From NCBI GenBank assembly GCA_001600095.1, contig BCIX01000005.1, positions 688,523 to 752,522 of the forward strand: a DNA stretch of 64,000 nucleotides, given 5' to 3'. The notes beneath the pieces are model-generated. The model ran no database searches. It worked only from the letters and a program-made list of their open reading frames with translations, and was not told the DNA's origin. Shown here piece after piece: positions 53,896 to 64,000 of this stretch. This stretch comes from Bullera alba (Eukaryota; Basidiomycota; Tremellomycetes; Tremellales; Bulleraceae). How positions within the stretch are numbered: position 1 is the first letter of the stretch; each line of letters begins with the position of its first letter. The translations under genes were made by a program, and so were the position numbers.

Positions 53896-54705
53896 CTACA
53901 ACTTGATACGGCTGCCCAGAGCCTTTTTGGCGGCTTCGTTGTTGAGCCAATCGAGCGAGCTGTGCTAGTCAGCATCCATAGCTAATCATATTCCCGGCAC
54001 GGGTAAGAGTATTGGCGAAGAGAGATGAGAGGAGGACTTACGGGTCTTCGAGGTGATCGTCAAAGTCGATGATGTGTCTATACGACTGATCCTCCTTTAT
54101 CGACTTCAGGACCAAACTCGGCAAGTCTGCTGGACTGGAAGGAGAGAATGCGAATGGCTGGGGCAATCCCTCGTTTGATGAGGGAAGCGCCTTGTTCTGC
54201 AGGTAGATCGTGTATGGGACGACAGGTTGACCGAGCTTGTCGTTGTCAATCTAAAACCAGGTTCAGCTCTTATACCTATGGGAGAGAAGCTGGGGGGGAC
54301 CTAGCCTAAGCCACTCACCACCAGCCCAAAGACACCCTGGGACAACTTCGTCTCTCTCTGCAATGCACTCATGATCCTCTCCCCTATCCTGCCTAAACCA
54401 TCGGTATTCTCATATCCGATATAAAAGCCGACTACCTCCAGTCCCCCTTTCCGCGCATTCTCACTGACGAGCTCGAGTCCCGCCTCCAGCATGGGACTCA
54501 AGGATGTGTAATTGTGCAATATGGGCACGCATTGTTCTACCGAGACGGAAGTCGAGGTTCCAGAGAGGGTAGGAGCGAGGAAGACGCCAATGACTGTTTT
54601 GGACAGGTTTTTGGCGGCGTGCAGGAGCGGTATCGAGTAGGCCAGGGGCGATATCGTGTACGTATATGAGCTAGAACCGGTGGCGGTTGAAGTGGATGAG
54701 GACAT
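53896..54705 (-). CDS. EMC8: ER membrane protein complex subunit 8/9 (EMC8-like)
   Basis: The EMC inserts tail-anchored and multipass proteins into the ER; EMC8/9 is its cytosolic MPN-like subunit. Three exons: 54705-54319, 54250-54042 and 53959-53896, giving 219 residues. Landmarks: YTISPLAYSIPLLHAAKNLS, TVIGVFLAP, SVEQCVPILHNYTSLSPMLE, LEVVGFYIGYENTDGLGRIG, then GVFGLVV running into IDNDKLGQPVVPYTIYLQNK. The C-terminus is IDFDDHLEDPSLDWLNNEAA. Catalytic MPN metal residues are not expected in this family and are not seen. Confidence 0.85.
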
Positions 54706-55045
54706 GGTCGGCTGATAGAGCTCTAGACTGCTTGGTAGCTCAAGTCAACGCCTCGAGGTCACAGCACAAATGTACCACAACTTGGAGAGCGACCACTGCG
54801 GCACTGCCGACGAGGCGACGAGCTTGGTCGAACCCTATTTCCGACGGAAGCAGGACGCTCGGTGTAGTGATAGACACGGTCTTCTTACGATCCGCTACAG
54901 TACTGCAGAGCAACGCACATAGCCCAACAAGACAGTGCATCCTATATTCATACAGCTCGTATCGTACACGAGATCCTAGCGTCACTCGCCATGACGCTTT
55001 GACCGCGACACTGGTCATACGCCACTCGACCTGACAATTTCCTCT
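54706..55045. other. Intergenic, 340 bp
   Basis: Upstream of EMC8 and downstream of the PRPP synthetase gene. A 92-codon minus-strand frame (54740-55018) without known motifs crosses it and is not called as a gene. Confidence 0.45.
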
Positions 55046-56515
55046 CTATAACGTGTATGGCACCTCGTGGAAGAGGTACGACTGGGAGTATGTCAGCGCA
55101 GATTCTCCTTCAACAAAGAGACTTTCAGCTACTCACTACGGACTCTCCAAAGTGACTTCTCCTGATAGTCTCGGCGAGAACATGACTGACGTCAATCTGC
55201 TCAATCTTGCTACATTGGCTCATCTTGTCGTGCAGGGGTATCGTGTTGGTAACGACCAATTTCTCCATTCCGCTCTCATTGATCACTTTGATAGCGGGTC
55301 CACTTAGGATACCGTGCGTGGCAAACGCAAAGACTTTGGTGGCTCCTGCTTCCAGTAGATTCCGGGAGGCGAGACCGAGCGTGCCACAAGTGTCGGCCAT
55401 GTCGTCGACCAGGATGGCGACTTTGCCCTTGACCGAACCGACGAGCACCATTCGAGAGACTTCGTTGGCCTTTTTACGCTCCTTGTGGAAGAGTGCAAAG
55501 TCGACGTTGAGTCTGTCGGCGATAGCGGTGGCTCTGCAGAAGGTCAGCGTGGAACTCACTGACGAGACCAGCTTCACTCACCTCTTGGCACCTCCGGCAT
55601 CGGGAGAGACAATCACACAATCCCGAACGTCCTCGAAGTGATCCCTGATGTACTTGATCATCGCTGGTTCAGCAAAGAGCTAACGGATTGTCAGTCCTCA
55701 TACGAATGGAAGCACTTGAAGCGATTACCCACGCTGTTCAAGCAAAAAGTCAAGGAGAGACAGTGTTTCGTCAGTCTTTGTCGTGATATACACGCTCACA
55801 GGGACCTACTTGTCCACAGGAACATCGAAGAATCCCTGGATTTGCGATGCATGGAGGTCCATCGTCTACAGACCGTTAGCAAAGCCCTCCACTCATTTTC
55901 CCGCTCAATGCCCACTCACGATGACATGGTCACATCCAGCTTCTCTCAGCATATTTGCAACGAGCTTTGCGGTGATTGGCGCTCTTGACTTGTCTTTCTT
56001 GTCTTGACGGGCGTAGAAGAAGTGCGGGATGATAGCGGTGATACGTCTAGCCGAGGCAATCTACTCATGTCAGCTGAGCACTGGGGGAATTCCGAAGTAT
56101 GGTGGAGACTCACTTTGCAAGCGTGGATCATGATGCACAGCTCCATGAGCGAGGTGTTGACATCTCCCGCATTCTAGACTGGGTCAACACATCTCTGGCA
56201 AATGGTGATGATGCTCGCTCACTGTGTTGAGGATGTAGACGTCGTAATCACGGACACTCTCCGTGATGGTCACTTTGGTTTCCCCAGAGGGGGGCTGCGT
56301 GACGCTAGCTCGGGCCAGGGGGATGCCTAGTCTGTACAGAGGGTCAAGAGCTGGAGCAAAATGAAGAGTCCCATGCAGCTCACCTCTTGGCTATTTGATG
56401 AGCGAGATCCGGGTGGGAGGAACCTGCGAAAAGTTAGCTATTAGCGATTGACAGGCGGAAGTAAAAGGAGCTCACCCGCGAACAGCTTGATGGCGGCGTA
56501 GGCGGCGGACGACAT
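55046..56515 (-). CDS. PRS: Ribose-phosphate pyrophosphokinase (PRPP synthetase)
   Basis: Makes PRPP from ribose-5-phosphate and ATP for nucleotide, His and Trp synthesis. Ten exons on the minus strand: 56515-56476, 56423-56384, 56331-56223, 56173-56114, 56060-55920, 55865-55810, 55733 (a single base), 55679-55582, 55533-55137 and 55081-55046. They sum to 978 nt, or 325 residues, the usual length. Landmarks: [114 protein letters not shown], the PRPP loop [16 protein letters not shown] and the end [13 protein letters not shown]. The Asn codon of PVDNLF is AA plus C from the one-base exon; every other splice choice I tried breaks the frame or loses the motif. Divergent from SKN7. Confidence 0.93.
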
Positions 56516-57787
56516 GCTGGCAGATCCTGGATGGGATTGAGGTGAGGTGACCTGATACAATATACAGAAGATGGACGGTTGTCGGGACTGAGCTAGGAAG
56601 TCAAGCTCGACGTCGAGGCGAGAGTTTTATCCGGTGACGGAACGTTTGTCTTTGTTTCGAACACGTTCCAACTGGGGAGAAGGTAGTCAGGGCCCAGCGG
56701 ACTGCAGGTGATGCTATTACACAGACGACGGGATCATGCAACAGGGTTGATCTCCCTCGTCGGTCAGACAACGACGAGCAGCAAACGACCAGGAGCCCAA
56801 GCAGCAGCTGGACAGCGAGCCAGCTCAAAATTCTGACGCCACGTGCTGACGGTGCTGATTAGAAGACAAGTGTATTACGTCAGAACTTATAATGAGCGAT
56901 GGTAACAGGCTCAAGCAGCATTACGATTTCTTGCTAATCTACGTGCAGCGGCTTCATTTCACCGGATACTAATTTACGACCTGGGTCCTGACCATATGAC
57001 GTCTGTGCGTTAGCGCGACGGCCTCAATTGAGGTCAACACCAGCGGTCCAGCATTCATGCACTAAAGTTACGGCCACCAGAGCATTTTCTCCAACCTGGT
57101 ACGGCCTCGAGTGACTCGGCTAGAGGCAGTCAGCTCAAGCAGGCTGTTAAGAGGAGTTACGAGGCGACTAGTCGAGACGTTGACAGGGAGCGGTGCAGCA
57201 AACGAGGTTTTCTAATTCGAGCTGTTTTCTTATTATCCCGCTTTAATTAGACCACCCGGTTAAACCCCTTCCAGCGGCAACAGCAGGCGCAGCGGTGCAC
57301 CGAGGTAGGCTCTCTCTCTCACCAGCCAGGAGGGGAGCCACCTGTGCTCACCACAACACCTTCAATCCTCACGCAATTGTACATCCTTCCTCCCATCCTT
57401 TGTGACCAGTGACAGGGCAGCCATTGACATTGCCTCCTCCAACTTGGCAACAAGGCTAGCTCTTTATAATCGACCCTCTCCATCCCCGAACTCAGAGACC
57501 GCGATCCAGGCCTTGTGAGCTTATCCAGCATTCGTCATTCACGATTCACGCGCCCAGCAAGGAACGAGTACCGAGGACCGACATACCGGGGTCCCAAAGA
57601 CCATATCGGGCACTGGTGGAACAGATCCCTGTCGATCTTATCAGATAGCCAGAGGGAGTCAAGACGGGCGTCCCAAGTGCTGTGCATATCGCGCCACGCT
57701 GCGTGACCGACACGAGTTCACTGCCGGAGACCGATCACCTGGCCTCGAATAGACTCTTCGGTCTGGACTCATCACGACGGCTCGATC
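56516..57787. other. Divergent promoter region, PRS and SKN7, 1.27 kb
   Basis: No supported gene. Pyrimidine-rich and AT-rich patches (TTCTTATTATCCCGCTTTAA, near 57225) lie on the SKN7 side. The SKN7 transcript may have a long leader. Confidence 0.45.
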
Positions 57788-60700
57788 ATGTCGGGGCAAC
57801 TCCCCTCTCAGTTCCAACAGCCAGTGTACTACCAACAACAAGGACAACCGCCCCACCCTCCATCCTTACCCTCTCACCCATCACAGCTCTCGCAGCATCC
57901 ACACCCACATCTCCCTCCACCGCACTACAACCCCGCTCAGGAAGGGATGTATCCCGGCCCCTCGACGTCCTACATGCCTCGCGGGCCTCGACACATGGAC
58001 TGGAGCCATAGCAGCAGTGAGATGAGCGGTGGGTTCCCATCGAGCTCGTCGCGTGTGACGAGTGGAGGTGTCGACGGATATCCAGCGTACCCCCAGCCAG
58101 GTCACGGTCAGCATCGGACCCCACCTTCGCGTCAGGCTACGGGACAGGGACACCCAGGAGGGGCATGGTCGTCGATGCATCCTGGCTCGGGGCTTGACGG
58201 TCATCATCTGCCGTCAACAGCAGGGAGCAGGCCCGGATCGTCAGCATCGGCCGGTCGGCCGATCGTTAAATTGGAGGACCTAGTCTCGTCCGAGAGAACA
58301 TCGTCGAGGCCCGTCTCGAGTCATCTCAAGTCATCCGGCTCACTCCAACACCTTCACATGATGGCCGGACCTGGCGGCATGACCTCTCTACCGCTCAGCA
58401 CTACCCACTCATCGGATCAGCTGCGATCGGACATGGACGATGACGGCGGGGACGGAGGCGGTGGTGGCGGACGAGGTAGAGGAAAGGCGGGCAAGGGCGA
58501 TAAAGGGGACAAGGCTGAGAGAGGCGGCACAAATCAATCTGGCCCCAGCGAGTTCATCAAGAAGCTATACAAGATGCTCGAGGAGGAGACGGTGCAGTAT
58601 GGCCAAGGCCGGCCGCCGGGCGCTCCTCGGCCAGAGGGCGCAGGGAGAGGACCGGTCGGATGGGGAAAGGGCGGAACTTCATTCGTCGTGTGGGATATGA
58701 ACAGTTTCACCACACAGGTTCTGTGAGTAAAGTCGGCATCGGAGTGTCGCTCAGTCAATGCTGACTTACTGGAAGGCCTCAAACGTTCCGGCATTCCAAC
58801 TTCTCCAGCTTTGTTCGGCAGCTAAACAAGTACGGCTTCTCAAAGGTAAGTAGGGTCGACCGAAACGGAGGTGATTCTCAGCTTATTGTTCGCAGATCAA
58901 GCACGTGGATGAGGAGACGGGTACTATACGAGAGAATGTGAGTGGCTGCCTCGATCAACGACAACGGACACCAGCTGACCTCGTGGTCCGACTATAGGTG
59001 TGGCAGTTCCAGCATCCCAATTTTGTCGCTGGCGGCAAGTCGGATCTGGAGTCTATCAAGGTGAGTTGCCCCACCCTTTGATGGATCATCGTTGACAGCA
59101 TATCAGCGAAAAGTGGTCATGACGAAGAAAGTCGGCACTACAGGGGAAGCAGACAACGAGGGATCGCCACGAGTCTACGCCGAAGAACCTGGTCGGATCT
59201 CGGAAATGGAGAGTCGGGTATCGGGCCTAGAGGATCAATTGTCGAAAGCGCTCGACGAAGTCCGCGACGTGCGTAATCGGGAGATGGGAATGTTGAACTT
59301 GATGAGAGAGATAATTGGGCATATTGCGAAAACCGCCAAGGGTGAGTGCCATTTCGGTTTAGCTAGCGGGCTAATCAACAGGCGAGCAGAGCTAACGTGC
59401 GGTATTCGTAGGCAACTCACCGTCGGATTCTGAACCCTCGCCCGAGGTGGTCCACCTGTATCAGTCTTTCGACCAGGTCGCCTCTGGCACAGGCTCGTCA
59501 TTCTTCATGCCCGCCAAACTCAGCCAACAGTCCAGTCGATCATCCGGACCCAAGTCACGCAACGCCAGTGCGCGATTCCCACATCCTTCAACGGGATCCG
59601 CATCGTTCCCTGGTCATCCCTCGCCCCATGGCACCGACAACGGCAGTCGGAATGGAGACGGACCTAGTCCTGCTGGATCGAGGTTCTCCGCCCAGCAGAA
59701 CGACGATTCTGCCGATGTAGCTGCTACCACGGCCACCACGCAACAAAGCTCGGCGATCGAAACGCCAACCGCTACAGCGACGACGGCGCAAGGGGGTCAA
59801 ACGCTGTTCAACGGCGAGCCGCTGGAGATGACACCAATGTTTGCCGACACGCCCGCTTGGTTGACTGAAGGAACGAATGCGCCGATTGCAATGTATCACA
59901 GGAAAGCGTCGGAGAATACCGCAATGAAGATCATGATGGAGGCCTTGGGCTCTGCGCCCACTGCCACGGATGTCAACACCAGCAATGTCAGATTTGGCGA
60001 TGCCGCACAAGAGGCCCTGGACCCCTCGCGCAAGGACGCGTCAATTGCAGCCTCGGTGTTCGGCGGCGTCCCCGTACAAATGGCACAGACGACTACGACG
60101 AATGTCAACGGTGCGACCATGAACGGATTGTCTGCTGGCACAGTGCCTGTGAATCCTTCCGTAGCTGCCGCAGCGGGGATCGGGGCAACGGTCCAACGGT
60201 CCAACAATCACCTTTCGGCACTCTGGTCATCCCCCCGACATCTGCCCTGGCGGCCGAGCAACAGCCTGTGGCTTCGACGAGCACCGCATCGGGCAGTCGA
60301 GCCGGCAACTCCAACTCGACGACCGTCCGGCTGCGCCGAAACCCCACTGTCAAGTCCCACTGGACGCAAACGCCTCGGATCCTGGTGGTGGAGGATGATG
60401 TGGTGTATAGACAGTTGAGCAGCAAGTTCCTGGAGAAATTCGGCTGTGTTACGGAAACGGTGGAGGATGCCCAGGGCGCAGTGGAGAAAATGAACAGGAC
60501 GAGGTACGATTTGGTCTTGATGGACATTTTCTTTGGACCGAACATGGATGGGTGAGTGGGAGTCCTCTGACAATTTTGTTGAACGGAAGCTGACGCCGCT
60601 TTGTTTCACAGACGAAAGGCCACGAGCTTGATCAGACAGTTTGACATGTACACGCCCATCATCTCAATGACCTCGAACGTACAGACGCGTGAGTCCACAG

Positions 60701-61407
60701 GTTTATAGGTGTAAAGGGTGATTACGCTGACCACCTACACTTGCTCAGAGGACGTCAACTCGTACTTGCAGTCTGGAATGAACGATGTTTTGGCCAAACC
60801 GTTCACAAAGCACGGCCTTTTTGGAATCCTGGACAAACACCTGATCCACCTCAAGGCGATCCAGCTCTCGGCGCAAGTACCCCGCTCGCTGGGTGTGCCT
60901 CCCTTGTCGGACCAGGGAATTGCCGATGCGGTGGCCATTGGCGCTGCGCAATGGGGTGGTGGGGCCAATACCGGAGTGACAGACGAAGTCGCTTTGAGGA
61001 ATCCTCTTGCTGCCATGGGCTGGAGTGACGAGACGTACGGTATCGTTCTACAGGTGGGTCTTGGCATTCCCAACTAGTCGAGGATCACTGCTTACGAGAG
61101 GCTTTCATAGCAATTCATCTCGACCGGCTCCATGCCCGACGCGACGGTATTGACAAACGGGGCGATCGGCACGTCTATCGTTTTTGGCGATTCGTCTGGC
61201 TTCAACCGGAAGCGCTCGATCGAAACTCTGGACGAAGGGTGGACACCGCCCGGCAGTTCCAGCGTCAACGTCAATGGAGTCTCGGCGGGGAACAATGGCG
61301 TGGCGAGCATCGTTCCCATTATGCCAGGTGACAGTCTGATCGAGGGCTTGAATGGGAATGGGGTCAATGGGGTGAATCCCGCCTCGAAGCGTTTGAAGAG
61401 TGGGTAG
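57788..61407 (+). CDS. SKN7: SKN7-type HSF/response-regulator transcription factor, frame interrupted
   Basis: Stress regulator of the fungal phosphorelay. Exons: 57788-58722, 58776-58845, 58896-58937, 58998-59060, 59107-59341, 59412-60551, 60612-60688, 60749-61053 and 61111-61407. A Pro/His/Gln-rich N-terminus leads to an HSF DNA-binding domain ([59 protein letters not shown]). The usual HSF start carries an unusual Gly/Pro-rich insert (about 20 residues after QYGQG). A coiled coil follows ([20 protein letters not shown]). The receiver domain has [14 protein letters not shown], the phospho-Asp in [20 protein letters not shown] and VLAKPF. A perfect 8-bp tandem duplication at 60189-60204 puts HSF and receiver in different frames; without one copy they are continuous. 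As it stands the protein would stop at 60418 without a receiver. Confidence 0.9.
60189..60204 (+). repeat. 8-bp tandem duplication (CGGTCCAA x2) causing a frameshift in SKN7
   Basis: CGGTCCAA occurs twice in direct succession. Upstream the coding frame is GCA ACG GTC CAA. After one copy the conserved frame would continue CAA TCA CCT TTC GGC ([11 protein letters not shown]). The second copy shifts it by +2. Confidence 0.9.
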
Positions 61408-61784
61408 GGCGGTACGAGGATGGTGAGGGAGCGGCGAGGAGGTCACAATTGGAATGTAGGAGTATGCCTCGTTGAGCGGGGGCTCGGAATTGAAGGTTAT
61501 GATCATGTCTATCGGAGAATGAGATTCATGAGGGAATTAGGACGATCGACTCTAAAGAGCGATCAGTCTGTTTTGTATCGATAGTTCCAGATGTCACATC
61601 GTCCACAAAGCCTTGTTTCCTTGGATCCACTCGCGATCAACTGCATACTAGCGTACTCGTACAAAACACGGGTCATTGTTCTTGCCGTACACACAAAAGA
61701 TTGTTGATAGAGTCGAGCAGCTAGCCCCCGTCACCCTGAAGCAACTTGTGACTTGGCCGCTTCGCCCCAGGGGATAGAAGATGC
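61408..61784. other. Convergent 3' flanks of SKN7 and the permease
   Basis: 377 bp between two stops. No gene seen. Confidence 0.45.
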
Positions 61785-64000
61785 CTATGCCCCGGCTACC
61801 CGCACGGCCGAGAGCGACGGGCCCTTGTAGTACTTCCTAGCGTTGACGGCGTACCATGCCGTCGCAATGGCCGCAAATCCTGCAAATACCGCGCTGGCAT
61901 AGTTCATCGATTGCGGCGTGACCGGGATGGCGACGGCTAAGCCCCAATTAGCTTGCAAGCAATTGGCGGCGGGGACACTCACGCATGCAGAAGAGGACGA
62001 TGGAGAATGTGATCCAGATGACGGTGATGATGTTCTACCCACCAGTCAGTCGCTCTGCAGGACAAAGCAATTGGTCGTTAGGGTGCTCACGATAGCGTAG
62101 CCGAATTTGCCTAGGGACCAAGCGGCGCCCTGGACCATTTTCCTCCTTCTCAATAAGGAGCACAGCACGGGAAAGGCGTAAGAGCATCCAAGGCAGATCG
62201 TAGCGACTGCACAAACGATATTTGCGTCAGCGGCTTGGCTCGAGGACGGGCCTGCGGCACTTACCACCGGTGAAAGCGCTGAAAGCGGCCGTGCTGCCCA
62301 GGTAGATGAGACCCAAGAGCGCCATGACCACCGTTGACAGCAGGAGCGAGTAGACGGGCAGTCCGAATCGATCGTCGACTTTCCGCCAAATGTGGGAGCC
62401 GGGGATACCCCCATCACGACTGAACGCCCATGTGCACCGCGACGCAGCGGTCAGTGAGCCGACTGTCGCAAAGAACCAAATGCCGAGGACTAATGGGGAG
62501 TCAGGGGACATGCTCTGAATTTAGGCACTTGGCACGTACTGAGGAACAGGAGACCAAGGGCGGCGCCGTTGCTGCCCGTGACTTGCTTGTAGAGCAGGGG
62601 CATGGGCTGCAGACTTGCCACTTGGAGCAATGGCTCGATGGCAGGGAGCACAAAGTTGATTGGGATCTGGGCGTGTCAGCAGCGTACAGTGTTTTGCGGT
62701 GATCCCACTCACGAGGTAAACGAGGCCGGTCACAGCGGCTGCGGCAACAGAGAGGACTGGGCGACATAGGTCAGACACGTCTTCCATCGCCAGGCAAGAG
62801 CGAGCGCGGGACGACACTCACCCATGGCTTTAGGAACCTCTCTAGCGGGTTCTCTGACCTCTTCGCACAGTGCAGCGACCATACCATATCTACAAGCCAA
62901 GTCAGCTTCTCAGGGCCAAAGAGCTGATTTTAGCTGGCGCTCACCCGGTGAGCGTGTAAGCGGCTTGTAGTAGACCGACGAACCAGGCCCAGGCTGCTGG
63001 CCAGCCAGAGTACGATGCGTCGAACTGCCAAAATGTCAACTTCATTGTCCGATCTCAATCTGCCGGACCTGAGCTGGGAAGGAGCTCACCTCCGTGAAGG
63101 CGAACTCTGCGGAATTCGTGTTGTCCGACATCACCAGCAAAGTGACGATGATCTGCAAAAGTCAGCGCGCGAATCTTATGGGCAATCCATCTGGTTCACG
63201 CACACTGCCAAGACGTCAGCGCATGGTTTACATCAATGGATGAGTCGAAAACTCACATGATGACCGACGCAGCGGTCCAGTAGAGACACAAGTTGTTCAG
63301 CTTGTCAAGGTGTCTAATCAAACCAGTCAGTGATTACTCGTCGTGCCAGGCTCGTAGCTTCGGCTCACTTGTTGAAAAACAGGTTGATCAAGAATGATCC
63401 GATGCACGAGGCCCAAAAGACCAAACAGGTTTGCCAGGGGGTGGGCACGTAGTCCTCGTGGTAGATCGTTGCCGCCGCTAGAATCAGTTGACTTCCGCCA
63501 AACGTGATCGACGTTGCGACGCTGTCGACCAAGTCAGTCATGCCTCTATCGCAAATTGGAATTGTGGAACTCACGTCCAGTTGCCGACGGTGCCCAGCCA
63601 GCCGGTGAGGTAACTCGCGAATGCACTGTACTTGGGTGTTGAGAGCATCGCCGCCCAGTCTACAAACAACATGTCAATGTTAGGTCTTTACCTGGTCACG
63701 CGAGCGGATGTCGACGTACAGTAGACTCCTCCTGAAGTTGGGTACACCGAACATCTAGAAGAGGCCAATCAGTGAGGAGACCTACACCGTACTGAATCTG
63801 AGTAACCTACATCTCTGCCAGACTTCCCGCCATGCACAACGAAACGAGCGACACAAAGATCCACTACACGCCCAAATCAGTCAAAAAAGCCCCCAAGGCG
63901 CACTCCTGCACTCACGCCGTAGAGAATGGTCACTGGCCCACCCGTCGTCAAGGCCGTGTTCAACGTCGTGCTCGTGCCAAAGGGCACTGCCATGATGGCA
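61785..64000 (-). CDS. Amino-acid/choline/GABA-type permease (APC superfamily), 5' end off the window
   Basis: Proton-coupled plasma-membrane or vacuolar transporter of the fungal ACT/UGA4/HNM1-like group. Visible landmarks, N to C: MAVPFGTSTTLNTALTTGGP then VTILYG, WIFVSLVSLCMAGSLAEM, CSVYPTSGGVYYW, YLTGWLGTVGNWTVSFSVAT, AWAWFVGLLQAAYTLTGYGM, AALCEEVREPAREVPKAM, IPINFVLPAIEPLLQVASLQ, LVLGIWFFATVGSLTAASRC then WAFSRDGGIPGS, DDRFGLPVYSLLLSTVVMAL, and the last spans up to NYASAVFAGFAAIATAWYAV. The PTSGG and EVxxPxxxVP motifs are those of the family. About a dozen introns are evident. The first exons lie beyond 64000. The substrate cannot be told from sequence alone. Confidence 0.87.

Noticed and set aside
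54740..55018. 92-codon minus-strand frame with hydrophobic stretches
   Set aside because: No family motif; it sits in the EMC8 upstream region and has no start context or splice support.
1..64000. tRNA, rRNA or CRISPR arrays
   Set aside because: No paired A/B box with a cloverleaf, no rRNA-like sequence and no regular repeat-spacer array was seen.

Overview
The window is nuclear DNA of a basidiomycete fungus, most likely a tremellomycete yeast or a relative. Genes lie on both strands and close together. Most are cut by many 40-70 nt introns with GTGAGT/GTAAGT donors and a CTGAC/CTGAT branch motif just before the acceptor. The gene content (WC-2-type GATA factor, SKN7, CRM1, NAA20, TAN1, EMC8) is fungal. 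I see no rRNA, tRNA or CRISPR array. All exon models were worked out by hand; those called complete join into one open frame whose length is a multiple of three.

Layout. 1-6 kb: C-terminus of exportin CRM1, a GPI-anchored polysaccharide-lyase-like protein, and a membrane-anchored GH18 chitinase-like protein, all on +. 6.6-12.7 kb: a decayed transposon block on -. Ty1/Copia pieces alternate with pieces of a zinc-finger non-LTR (LINE-type) element, and a diverged tandem array of about 170 bp units borders it. 13-19.4 kb: a small possible OB-fold protein, a short-chain dehydrogenase, a mitochondrial TACO1/YebC protein and a MED1-like Mediator subunit. 19.4-21.6 kb: a gene-poor, repeat- and palindrome-rich stretch. 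21.6-26.3 kb: two convergent genes for low-complexity Ser/Pro-rich proteins. 27.4-34 kb: a WC-2 photoresponse partner and two tandem alpha/beta-hydrolase paralogs, the second carrying an in-frame stop. 34-41.7 kb: NAA20, an intronless FAD monooxygenase and a large unknown protein with a threefold KLSQ-FG-like motif. 41.9-50 kb: an ArAE-type membrane protein, TAN1 and a small unknown protein. 50-64 kb: a GH3 beta-glucosidase, EMC8/9, PRPP synthetase, SKN7, and the 3' part of an amino-acid/choline-type permease gene that runs off the window.

Themes. (1) Microexons: five genes need exons of 9 nt or less to keep frame and family motifs. These are GH18 (8, 7 and 9 nt), GH3 (7 nt), the ArAE protein (7 nt), the short-chain dehydrogenase (6 nt) and PRPP synthetase, which appears to need a single-nucleotide exon. 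Several sit inside catalytic motifs. (2) Fresh-looking lesions: an 8-bp tandem duplication splits SKN7 between its HSF domain and its receiver domain, and a TGA interrupts the second hydrolase. (3) A nested Copia/LINE graveyard that has left a 415-codon chimeric open frame.
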